From Paenibacillus aceris (GTDB lineage: Bacteria > Bacillota > Bacilli > Paenibacillales > NBRC-103111), in assembly GCF_017874035.1 (NCBI RefSeq), contig NZ_JAGGKV010000013.1:156203-220202 (forward strand): a DNA stretch of 64,000 nt, written 5' to 3'. How positions within the stretch are numbered: the stretch's first letter is position 1; each line of letters begins with the position of its first letter. This document shows positions 38,838 through 47,104 of this stretch, piece by piece. The position numbers were made by a program, and so were the translations under genes. The notes under the pieces are model-generated. The model had not been told where the DNA came from, made no database searches, and saw only the letters and a list, made by a program, of their open reading frames with translations.

Positions 38838-39713
38838 CTACTTATTCGTAGCGGAGACTTCATGAGTTACTTCGGTCCATATTCTTTCGGCAATTTCTTT
38901 GAATAATAGTGCTTGCTTCCAACGATCGGAGGTCTCCATTTCTCGCCCAAAAGCATCTCGATATGTCATTGCATAGTTGCCTGGAGGCCCTAGCTCCGTT
39001 ACGAATGGTAAGGCAGTTCCAGAGCTGGCGCTGGCAAGCCAGTTCAGCATAGCCTTTCGCCACCATCTCTTGAAATGGACGAGCATCGGGTGATCGCCTT
39101 CAGCGCCTACATCAACTTGTATTTTCTCTCCATCCGAAACTCTAGCATGAATACATGCAGTTTGCTTGAGCAGGCGATCGAACAGGGTCTCGGCGTTATT
39201 GGAGGTACCGTTCATTTCTCCTGCAACGACATAATGGGAAAGATCAATGGTTAGTGGCAAACGAGGGAGCGAATTGCAATAACTAACCGTTCGAATCAAA
39301 TCCTGTGTTACGGTTCCGCGATGTGTTTCAATATAAACAGGAATGTTGGTCTGTTCAGAAGCAGCCAAAATCCCATCCAACAATTGAACGGCTTCCTGAT
39401 CAACGACAAATGAGTCCATTACTTGTGCGTTGATATAAGAAACGCGGCCAAAAACTGCTGCAGCTTCGAGTGAATCTACGATATCCTTCACCGTACGCGG
39501 AAAAGCTAATGCACTAAACCCTAGCTTGTATTTATCCAGAAGCCGATGCCAGTTGTCCATTTCTTCTTTGGCAGGAATCCAACTGATAATACTTGTATAT
39601 CCAGCTTCAGCGATTTTTTCGAATCGTTCTTCTGTTGACCATTGTTTTCCATTTGTGCCTAGTCCGCCCATAGCCCACCAGGACTGCTGCATATCTAAAC
39701 GAAAATTATTCAT
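38838..39713 (-). CDS. Sugar phosphate isomerase/epimerase-like TIM-barrel protein
   Basis: 291 residues. Xylose-isomerase-like barrel with metal-site candidates spread as usual in the family: IPVYIETHRGT (Glu, His), LPLTIDLSHYVVAGE (Asp, His), ACIHARVSDGE (His) and FVTELGPPGNY (Glu). It lies 18 bp after the dioxygenase gene on the same strand and is probably co-transcribed with it. Cytoplasmic sugar or polyol isomerisation is expected; the substrate is unknown. Confidence 0.87.
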   Translation of the reverse strand: MNNFRLDMQQSWWAMGGLGTNGKQWSTEERFEKIAEAGYTSIISWIPAKEEMDNWHRLLDKYKLGFSALAFPRTVKDIVDSLEAAAVFGRVSYINAQVMDSFVVDQEAVQLLDGILAASEQTNIPVYIETHRGTVTQDLIRTVSYCNSLPRLPLTIDLSHYVVAGEMNGTSNNAETLFDRLLKQTACIHARVSDGEKIQVDVGAEGDHPMLVHFKRWWRKAMLNWLASASSGTALPFVTELGPPGNYAMTYRDAFGREMETSDRWKQALLFKEIAERIWTEVTHEVSATNK

Positions 39714-39731
39714 CTTGATCTTCTCCTTTTG

Positions 39732-40475
39732 TTAGTACAAAGGGTATTTTACACGCAGATCCTCACGAAATAGGATATTGGAATCCTCTCGAATATAGTG
39801 ACATACATAAGAGCGGCGCCATCGGTCCTTACTGCGGTTCTTGGTGGAAGAGTGAATCAGCAGCTCGCTGAAGAATAAAATGTCGCCCTTTTCCATGATG
39901 ACCGGAATCTGATTGCTCGTATCGATTCCCTCGGTTTCCTCGGTCCAATGTTCGTGTTCTTCGAGATTTTTAACGGCGCCATGCGGCAACAGGCCGAGTT
40001 TATGCGTACCTGGCATCACCCATAAGCAGCCGTTCTCTATGTCCACCTGCTCTTCCATTGCCGTCCATGCTGCAATCATGGTCATGGGGTCATTTTTAAT
40101 ATAATAGTAGTCCTGATGAGACGCTTGTCCAGGCGATCCTGGCTCTTTATAAAAGTACATGCTTTGAACACATACCGCTTCCTTCCCCATCAGCTGGGCT
40201 AATACGCCGCGGACAATCGTGTGTTTCATTAATTGACGAGAAAAGCTGTCGTGCTTATGCGGATTGAACAGGCGAACCGAGAACTTTTTGCTTTCTTCAC
40301 AGGCGGCCCATCGGGGAACGGACTCCTGGTGGCGGATATCATAGATGTGTCCGTTAAAGGCATCTACTAAATCTTCACTCATTCCTTTTTTGAGCAGGAA
40401 GTATCCATTTTCTTTGAAAAAGTCGATTTGATCTTGCGTAAGCGGTGTTAATGGTGATGGGATAGTCTTATTCAT
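39732..40475 (-). CDS. Phytanoyl-CoA dioxygenase (PhyH) family protein
   Basis: 247 residues. The iron-binding HxD motif is in QASHQDYYYIKNDP, the distal His in LLIHSSTKNRS, and an Arg for 2-oxoglutarate follows in RWRRSYVCHY. Such Fe(II)/2-oxoglutarate enzymes hydroxylate small substrates. In Paenibacillus sugar loci their role is unknown. First gene of a two-gene minus-strand operon divergent from an AraC regulator 110 bp away. Confidence 0.9.
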   Translation of the reverse strand: MNKTIPSPLTPLTQDQIDFFKENGYFLLKKGMSEDLVDAFNGHIYDIRHQESVPRWAACEESKKFSVRLFNPHKHDSFSRQLMKHTIVRGVLAQLMGKEAVCVQSMYFYKEPGSPGQASHQDYYYIKNDPMTMIAAWTAMEEQVDIENGCLWVMPGTHKLGLLPHGAVKNLEEHEHWTEETEGIDTSNQIPVIMEKGDILFFSELLIHSSTKNRSKDRWRRSYVCHYIREDSNILFREDLRVKYPLY

Positions 40476-40585
40476 CAGGCAGTGTCTCCTTATAATCTTA
40501 ATGTTGTTCTTTCTCTATTAGCATACGTTGAACAGGAATTGTCGACAATGGCTGTGGTTTGCAAATATGTGTCTGAAATTGATAA

Positions 40586-41449
40586 ATGCTTTATTTGTAT
40601 GTAAACTATTTGGTAAAGGGGGAGAGTGTAATAGAAGCGGAAAGCAAGAACATTTTATTAGATACGATAAAGTCTGCAACAGCAGGATCCATTGTATATC
40701 CGCCCGGAGGTCGATTTGGTCCTCGCATCCAGCAGGATATTCAACTTGTTATGCTATATTCTGGAGAAATGGATGTAACCATCGGTGATCGAAAGATACA
40801 TGTAGAGCCTGGGAATGTCATTATGTTAATGCCTGGGCAGGAGGAGTATTTTACGTTTTCTAAAAAAGAGGATACTTGGCATCGATGGATCAGCGTTCAT
40901 GTGCCCGATTTGAAGAGAGAAATCATTGAGCAGCTTTCCTCACTTCCTGAGTGTCTCCCCTTATCTGAGAATATGAACCGGCTATTGGATCTGATGCTAC
41001 GGATTCAGCAGCATACAAGTGCTACTGCTCCATTGCTGATCAGTTTGGGTCTTGCTGCTCTGCAGCTGTATCCAACAGAATCCAAACAGTTGATGCAAAA
41101 GGAAGAAAAGCATCCAGCAGTTTATGCAGCAATCGCCTGGATATCTGGGAATTTCGCAAATGAGTTTACACTGAAGGATTTGGCAGAGGCAGTAGGCGTA
41201 TCTACAGAGCACTTAGTTCGCTTGTTTAGACAACACGAGCATACGACACCTATTCAGTACGTATGGCGTTATCGAGTGAGACAAGCCGTAGGGTTTCTGA
41301 CCAATACGGGGCTCAGCATCACCGAGGTAGCTCAAAGTTGCGGATTCAAAACATCGCATCACTTTGCACGATTAGTAAAACAGACGACTGGGCACACAGC
41401 ATCGGAGCTTAGGCAACTTTCGTGGGGTGGGCTTCGAGATAAGTTATAA
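40586..41449 (+). CDS. AraC-family regulator divergent from the PhyH operon
   Basis: 287 residues from ATG 40586, whose upstream site is weak; GGGGGAGAG lies about 30 bases inside the frame, so the true start may be an alternative codon a little later. N-terminal cupin (DVTIGDRKIHVEPGNVIML), C-terminal AraC domain from about 185 (LKDLAEAVGVSTEHLVRLFR, CGFKTSHHFARLVKQTTGH). Its divergent position makes the PhyH/isomerase operon the likely target. Confidence 0.88.
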   Translation: MLYLYVNYLVKGESVIEAESKNILLDTIKSATAGSIVYPPGGRFGPRIQQDIQLVMLYSGEMDVTIGDRKIHVEPGNVIMLMPGQEEYFTFSKKEDTWHRWISVHVPDLKREIIEQLSSLPECLPLSENMNRLLDLMLRIQQHTSATAPLLISLGLAALQLYPTESKQLMQKEEKHPAVYAAIAWISGNFANEFTLKDLAEAVGVSTEHLVRLFRQHEHTTPIQYVWRYRVRQAVGFLTNTGLSITEVAQSCGFKTSHHFARLVKQTTGHTASELRQLSWGGLRDKL

Positions 41450-41643
41450 GAGTATGATTGATTGAACAGACCCAAAAGTTGTGTTAAATAGGCTGGGATT
41501 ATGGGCCTATCCGCTTGAAAACTGTCCTTTACTGGTGCTTTTGCGGTAGTCTGCACATATCAACCTTGGGATTAAATCATGGTGGTAATTACTGGATTTA
41601 CATTGGTTAGTCGAGATTGGTTGAATGTAGGATTACCGATTTG

Positions 41644-41885
41644 CAGATATTGACACAGATCACCATCGTGTTGGTACTGATGTTGACATCCAAAGGGATG
41701 GTTGGGGTGTCAGGTGCTTCTTTGGTTGTTCTTCTCGCGACTCTGGGTCCGTAGGCCATCCTCTTGAGGGGGTGACGTTAATTGCTGAAATTGACCGTAT
41801 TCTAGATATGGGGAGAACCGTTGTTAACGTAATGGCTTAGCTGCAATCGTAATATCCAAATGGGAAGGCAAATTTTGATAGTGAA
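41644..41885 (+). pseudogene. C-terminal relic of a dicarboxylate/glutamate symporter (DAACS)
   Basis: QITIVLVLMLTSKGMVGVSG and ASLVVLLATLG, then after stops IDRILDMGRTVVNVM, reproduce the conserved transport core and helix 8 of GltP/DctA symporters. Several stops and frameshifts; only the last quarter remains. Confidence 0.8.
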
Positions 41886-42053
41886 AAAGCAGACTTGACC
41901 CTGAAGGATATTCAGAAATTTCGATGCCATGGACGGACATGTGAGGCATGCGGTGGGCAGATGTATCCTGAGTATTATGAAGAGGTACATGGATACACTT
42001 ACCGCATAGAGGATCGGTTGGAACGGAAGAGTATTAAAGAATACACAGAGTAA
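41883..42053 (+). CDS. Possible small zinc-ribbon-like ORF
   Basis: An open frame without a clear start reads FRCHGRTCEACGGQMYPEYY and ends at 42053. One CxxC pair plus an upstream Cys could bind metal. It may be the real tail of a lost gene. Low confidence. Confidence 0.2.
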   Translation, partial: EKADLTLKDIQKFRCHGRTCEACGGQMYPEYYEEVHGYTYRIEDRLERKSIKEYTE

Positions 42054-42161
42054 AACAAAGAAAGGTAAGGGCATGCGGTGGGATCGCTAGCCTTTTTTCT
42101 TACAAGCCGGCACACAGACGGATGAGGAAAGGTGATTACCTATGTAAGACTTTTTGTCGTT

Positions 42162-43046
42162 CTACTCCTTTTTACACTGGGAAGGGCTGTAATATTTAAA
42201 CAGCTTAAACGTACGCGTGAAGTAGTTGATGCTGTTAAAGCCGACGAGCTCGGCGGCTTCTGTAACGGAGACGCCTTCCGTGCGCAGCAGCTTTTCAGCC
42301 TCGTTGACACGGTACAAATTGACGTATTCAACGAAGGTGCGTCCGGTTAATTTTTTGAAGGTTTTACAAAAATGGTGGAGACTCATGTTGGTTAGTTGCG
42401 CGGCTTCCTCCAGCGAAATAGGGCGCCTATACTCCTCCCGAACGAAGGCGAACAGTTTCTCAAAATGCCTCGCATGCAGCATGGACAGATTCGCACGCAC
42501 TTCGATGCGCGGAGCGCCGATGTGGTCCAGGCGCAGGGCTGCTGCGATCAGAAGCTGCAGGTTTGAGCGGATGGTGAGCTCGTAGCCCGGGAGTTTTTGC
42601 TCAAACTCATCGATCAGCCGATGAATAATTGAAGCAAAGGCCGAGTAGGCCCCGTCCTCTGGACGCAAATGCAAAGGAAAGCGCTTACGGCCTTCCATAA
42701 AAGGCATGACCATTGGCCCGTACAGCGGATCACCGGAGTCGGAGCCGAGCAATGATTTATTAAAGACGATGGCATAGTAATCCACGTCCATATTGCTGAC
42801 AGCATAGCCCGAATGCAGCTCACCGGAATGGACAAACAAGATGTCGCCGAGTGAAGTGCTATTAGAGATGCCCCCGATATCGAAAACGGCGTCGCCTTTG
42901 ACGACATAGATGATTTCTATATGCTCGTGCCAGTGAGGATACAGGACGCGTTCGCCAGAGCTTAAGTTGTGAAAAACGTTGATCGGGAAATGCTTCCCCG
43001 GCATTCGGGTATTTTCTTTTAACTCTTTTAAGGCCGTCACGAGCAT
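42162..43046 (-). CDS. AraC-family regulator with cupin sensor
   Basis: Listed from ATG at 43046; GGAGGG sits only one base before it, so GTG at 43040 (two codons in) is the better-spaced start. The N-terminal cupin has HWHEHIEIIYVVKGDAVF; the C-terminal helix-turn-helix (from about 185) has LEEAAQLTNMSLHHFCKTFK and GFNSINYFTRTFKLF. Divergent from the isomerase and oxidoreductase genes at 43200-45134, which it probably controls. Confidence 0.9.
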   Translation of the reverse strand: MLVTALKELKENTRMPGKHFPINVFHNLSSGERVLYPHWHEHIEIIYVVKGDAVFDIGGISNSTSLGDILFVHSGELHSGYAVSNMDVDYYAIVFNKSLLGSDSGDPLYGPMVMPFMEGRKRFPLHLRPEDGAYSAFASIIHRLIDEFEQKLPGYELTIRSNLQLLIAAALRLDHIGAPRIEVRANLSMLHARHFEKLFAFVREEYRRPISLEEAAQLTNMSLHHFCKTFKKLTGRTFVEYVNLYRVNEAEKLLRTEGVSVTEAAELVGFNSINYFTRTFKLFKYYSPSQCKKE

Positions 43047-43199
43047 CCCTCCACTTCATCGCAAAATCGTGCAAATTTATCACATGATTCTGCGTAGCGA
43101 AATTGCTAATTTTTCTATTATCCTAAGTATATAACAGACGCATCCGAGTGGGCTATCCCCCTATTAAAGGTGCAAATCCGTTCAAGGAGAGCAGATACA

Positions 43200-44090
43200 A
43201 TGGAGAATATTCGCATTGGAACACTTGTGCAAGGGAAAACGGCGGTCCAAGTCATCCCGCAAATCGTCAAGCACGGCTTTGAGAGCTTTCAATTGTCATT
43301 TTGGCAGACGACAGGTTCGGTGGATCTGAAAGAGCATGCAGCACAAATTCGTGACATGATGGGTCAATACGGTACCGTGATTTCGAGTGTATCAATTTTC
43401 GGCAATCCGCTAACCGGACATGACGAAAACAAGGACACATTGGTGAGCTGGGAACGCTTGATTGACCATGCAAGGGATTTTGGCGCGGAGATGGTCACCG
43501 GTTTTACGGGACGATTGACAGATCAATCGATTCCAGATTCGATTCCGCGGTTCAAAGAGGTGTTCGGCGAATTGGCGCGTCGTGCGGAAGCGAATGGCGT
43601 GAAGCTGGCCTTTGAGAACTGCACGATGGGCGGGAATTGGCACAAAGGGGATTGGAATATCGCACATAATCCAGCCGCCTGGGAGCTGATGTTTGATGCG
43701 CTGCCATTTGACCATATTGGCTTGGAATGGGAGCCGACGCACCAAATGACACAGCTGATTGATCCGATTCCACAGCTTCGCAAGTGGGCGAATAAAATAT
43801 TACACATCCATGGCAAAGATGCGACCATCGCTTGGGATGTGATCAAGGAGCATGGCATTGGCGGCCCACAACCGTATATTTGGCATCGGACGCCAGGTTT
43901 TGGGGATTCGAACTGGACGGACATCATTACGATTTTGCGTCAGAACGGTTACAAAAGCACGATTGATATTGAAGGCTGGCATGATCCTGTCTATTGCAAT
44001 GAATGGGAAATGACCGGTCAGGTGCATGCGCTGAATTATTTGAAAACATGCCGCGGGGGAACGTTTGTTCCAAATCCCGTCATTGAATAG
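43200..44090 (+). CDS. Sugar phosphate isomerase/epimerase (TIM barrel)
   Basis: AAGGAGAG before ATG 43200 decides the start over an in-frame codon at 43170. 296 residues. Metal-site candidates KLAFENCTMGG (Glu), IGLEWEPTHQM (Glu, His), ILHIHGKDA (His) and STIDIEGWHDP (Glu) fit IolE/xylose-isomerase-like barrels. Eighteen bases separate it from the oxidoreductase downstream, so the two form an operon for oxidation-isomerisation of a sugar or inositol derivative. Confidence 0.9.
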   Translation: MENIRIGTLVQGKTAVQVIPQIVKHGFESFQLSFWQTTGSVDLKEHAAQIRDMMGQYGTVISSVSIFGNPLTGHDENKDTLVSWERLIDHARDFGAEMVTGFTGRLTDQSIPDSIPRFKEVFGELARRAEANGVKLAFENCTMGGNWHKGDWNIAHNPAAWELMFDALPFDHIGLEWEPTHQMTQLIDPIPQLRKWANKILHIHGKDATIAWDVIKEHGIGGPQPYIWHRTPGFGDSNWTDIITILRQNGYKSTIDIEGWHDPVYCNEWEMTGQVHALNYLKTCRGGTFVPNPVIE

Positions 44091-44108
44091 GAGGCAGGAG
44101 GAATAAGG

Positions 44109-45134
44109 ATGACGACTTACAAAATTGTCCAAGCAGGCTGTGGTGCTATGGCCAGTGCATGGATTAAATATGCCTTAGAGCGTGAAGACTCGGAAATTGT
44201 AGCCTTTGTTGATTTGTACGAAGCAGCGGCAGTCAAAATGAATGAAAAGCACGGGCTGTCTGTCCCGTGGTTCGCGAGTGTGGAAGAAGCGATTAGGCAA
44301 ACTGGCGCGAATCTGGTCTTTGACGTTACGATTCCGTCTGCGCATAAGACAGTTGCAACAGCTGCGTTAGAGGGCGGCTGCCACCTGATGAGCGAGAAGC
44401 CAATGGCAGCATCGATGGAAGAGGCGGAACAGCTCGCCGAGCTTGCGGCGACGAAGCCTGAGCTACATTACAGTATCATGCAGAACCGCCGTTTTTTGAA
44501 AGACATCCGCGCGCTTCGCGAGTTGATCGGCAGCGGCGCGATTGGCAAACCGAGCTTTGTGACGGCAGACTTTTTTATCGGCGCGCACTTCGGCGGTTTC
44601 CGCGATGCGATGGAGAGCCCGCTGATTATGGATATGGCGATTCACACGTTCGACCAGGCTCGTTTAATTATTGGGGCGAATCCCGTGTCCGTCTATTGCC
44701 ATGAGTTCAATCCAGAAGGCTCATGGTATGCTGGCAATGCCGCTGCTGTGTGCATTTTCGAATTCGATAACGGCGCGGTCTTTACGTATAACGGATCCTG
44801 GTGCTCCGAAGGGCTGCGTACAACATGGGAAGCGGAATGGCGCATCGCTGGAAGTCAGGGCACAGCCAGTTGGAAAGATGCTCCCCCATTTGCAGAAGTA
44901 GTGTCACCAGCGCAGGAAGCGAAGTTCCAGTACGAATATGACCGGATCGAAGCGCCTTACAATTGGCACGGCCGAGAAGGACATAACGGCTGCTTGGACG
45001 AAATGTTCCAAGCCATTCAGGAGGGGCGTCCGGCTGAAACGAGCTATGCCGATAATATTTATAGCACCGCAATGGTGTTCGGCGCGATTCGAAGCGCGAA
45101 AGAGCAGCGGAAAGTGATGCTACGGCGTCCTTGA
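44109..45134 (+). CDS. Gfo/Idh/MocA family oxidoreductase
   Basis: GGAGGAATAAGG precedes the ATG. 341 residues. Rossmann start IVQAGCGAMASAW, EKP motif LMSEKPMAASMEEAE, and the C-terminal domain with LIMDMAIHTFDQARLI (catalytic-type Asp/His). Acts in the cytoplasm with NAD(P). It shares its operon with the TIM-barrel isomerase, a common pairing in sugar-acid and inositol catabolism. Substrate unknown. Confidence 0.92.
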   Translation: MTTYKIVQAGCGAMASAWIKYALEREDSEIVAFVDLYEAAAVKMNEKHGLSVPWFASVEEAIRQTGANLVFDVTIPSAHKTVATAALEGGCHLMSEKPMAASMEEAEQLAELAATKPELHYSIMQNRRFLKDIRALRELIGSGAIGKPSFVTADFFIGAHFGGFRDAMESPLIMDMAIHTFDQARLIIGANPVSVYCHEFNPEGSWYAGNAAAVCIFEFDNGAVFTYNGSWCSEGLRTTWEAEWRIAGSQGTASWKDAPPFAEVVSPAQEAKFQYEYDRIEAPYNWHGREGHNGCLDEMFQAIQEGRPAETSYADNIYSTAMVFGAIRSAKEQRKVMLRRP

Positions 45135-45340
45135 TCACATGAGAAACATGACAAATATCGTTCGAGATTGCATGACAACATATGAATCGGCTGAAACATT
45201 AAAAGGATTGTGGCGCACAAAGGTAGCTGTTGAACAGATTGAGAAATTCTAGGGGTATTCCATAACTTCCACCGATCTTGTAAATTCGTTCGAGTAAGTA
45301 GAGTTCCAAGGTTAACGGGACACGTTAGTTCAAACAAACC

Positions 45341-45374
45341 AAGGAGCAGGTTGCCGCGGCAGCCGCTCCTTTTG
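45341..45374 (+). terminator. Terminator
   Basis: AAGGAGC.GGTTGCC pairs with GGCAGCC.GCTCCTT, then TTGTC. Confidence 0.75.
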
Positions 45375-45379
45375 TCATT

Positions 45380-46177
45380 AAGCTAAAGAGAGATAAATGC
45401 AATAGCACATCCTGTCGCCGTATCGGCATTATATTCGAATATAGGGTACAACGGCCAGTAATGGCTGCCGCGCATAACTTTTATTTAGCGTAGGGGCTGG
45501 CAGGTTCATCCATTCTGATTAGGCGTTCTTTTTTAGGAGAAACCGCAATGCCGCAGTTGATCCTAAAATGTGGACGATATTCGGGTCTGCTTTCGTATTC
45601 GATTCATTCGGCGCAGTGTTTTAATATAGAGTTGGAGTCGGAGGAGAACAATGGAAGGAATCAATATCTCTTAATGCAATCGAATAATGATTCCATCTTC
45701 CGCCAAAAAACCTATAGCCATAAACTCTTTGATGCCCGACAGTCGTCAAGAAAAACCAGAAATTGTCTCCGTTTCTAAGCCACATATACGTGAAACGAAA
45801 TATACATTGTTGAAGCCCCCAGGGACTCTGGGCATAGGGAGACGTTTGTTGCATATATCCCATAATTCGAGGTTCACTCCTTATTGAAATTAGACTTTTA
45901 ACCAGTTTATGCCGAGGGTCAAAACTTGGGTTGGATGTATGCCTAGGAACAGGGAATGTCAATAAAGAAAGATATATTTTGCAAGGAACCTATCGATTCC
46001 GTGTTCCCCAGGCTATTTCCGAAAACAGCTTAAAATTAAAAGAAAAAGACCAAATTGCTGGTCTTCTTCAGTATGTCGACAAAGTCCTTGTTTTCTGGGG
46101 CTTTGTTTTTTCAATTGTTTACCGCACATCGTTTCAAAAAAAGAAAAATAACCATAAATCTAAAGGCTCTCAGCCGT
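45380..46177. other. Gene-poor stretch, nothing recognised except a terminator
   Basis: Short frames here have no start site, motif or consistent codon use. A hairpin with T-run at 46079-46112 (ACAAAGTCC / GGGGCTTTGTTTTTT) suggests that a gene once ended nearby. Confidence 0.5.
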
Positions 46178-46746
46178 CTAGGTTAGGGTTATTTGATAGT
46201 ATTGATCGCCGTCAGTTTTACTTAATATATTCATTGCTGACCAAATCTCGGATAACAATGGAGTTGGAATAGTAAACTCAATTATACTCATATAACCAGG
46301 AGCTACCTCATACTTGTTAAAAGAGATGACGAGCTTTCTTTCGCTATTGATATAGAAGCTTTGATCCTTCGAAATAATTTCAAAATATGTATTAACACTA
46401 TTGGGAACGCCGGCGACCCAATAGTGTTTATCTGGATCTTCTTTCATCTATTGTTTCATCTGTTCCTTAATATATTCACTTATAATAGTTATATAACGGT
46501 CATCTTTAAATAAGCTTGGCAAAGTGATTAAGATTTGATTTTTTTTGTCGATCGTATCGTATTTAAGTGTTGCGAAGAACTTCCAACCGTATTTACTACA
46601 TATCCTCCGACGGAAAGTAAGCGATCGTTATCTGTTTTTACTTCATATCCGCTATTTACTCCGAGATGCTCTCCTTCTTTTAACCCGTTCAAGTATTGAT
46701 TCCTGTTACAAATAATGTCACAGCTGCACACGTCGCAGCAAGCCAC
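46178..46746 (-). pseudogene. rsiV: Frameshifted relic of an RsiV-type anti-sigma factor
   Basis: Read in three frames on the minus strand: KTDNDRLLSVGGYVVNTVGS, then YDTIDKKNQILITLPSLFKD and ITIISEYIKEQMKQ, then FYINSERKLVISFNKYEVAP. This is the DUF3298-type extracellular domain of RsiV, which binds lysozyme in Bacillus. At least two frameshifts, and the membrane helix and cytoplasmic domain are largely lost. Confidence 0.75.
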
Positions 46747-46749
46747 TTG

Positions 46750-46985
46750 TAGTGATAATATTTTTCTTTTTTTGCTTCAGCGCTTTGGTAACTATAAAAT
46801 CTAATTCAATTTGGAATTGGTACTTCCATTCTGCAATTTCTTCTATTTTTAAATCCTCAAAATATCTAAGGACAATAACGCTCCGATACATAACAGGTAA
46901 AACCTGAATCTTTTTTTGTTTTCTTAAAAAATTCAATGAAGTATTCACTGCAATTCGATATAGCCCCGCTTGTCTGCTCCAGTAA
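46750..46985 (-). pseudogene. sigV: Relic of an ECF sigma factor (SigV type)
   Basis: The minus strand reads QAGLYRIAVNTSLNFLRKQK (end of region 2) fused to LPVMYRSVIVLRYFEDLKIE (region 4). The N-terminal half and the linker are deleted. It is followed by the RsiV relic in the usual sigV-rsiV order. Confidence 0.75.
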
Positions 46986-47011
46986 GACGGGGAAGTTACA
47001 CAAAAAGTTTG
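46986..47011 (-). promoter_or_regulatory. ECF-type promoter facing the sigV relic
   Basis: On the minus strand CAAAC (47011-47007), a 17-base spacer starting TTTTT, then CGTC (46989-46986). The form matches SigV-type promoters and the divergent promoter of oatA. Confidence 0.6.
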
Positions 47012-47037
47012 TGGTGAAATTTAGTAAGAAATACATA

Positions 47038-47063
47038 CAAACTTTTTTAACTATCTCGCCGTC
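47038..47063 (+). promoter_or_regulatory. ECF-type promoter upstream of the oatA-like gene
   Basis: CAAAC (47038-47042), a 17-base spacer starting TTTTTT, then CGTC (47060-47063), about 40 bases before the start codon. Same elements and spacing as the opposite promoter 27 bp away. Confidence 0.6.
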
Positions 47064-47104
47064 TTGCTGATATAAAAATCATTAAGGCAAGGGACGGAGA
47101 ACAA

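Noticed and set aside
42675..42690. GGAAAGCGCTTACGG as a catabolite-response (cre) site
   Set aside because: It lies in the middle of the AraC coding region at 42162-43046 and is an imperfect match.
45548..45962. Several short overlapping frames on both strands
   Set aside because: No starts with binding sites, no motifs, inconsistent codon use.
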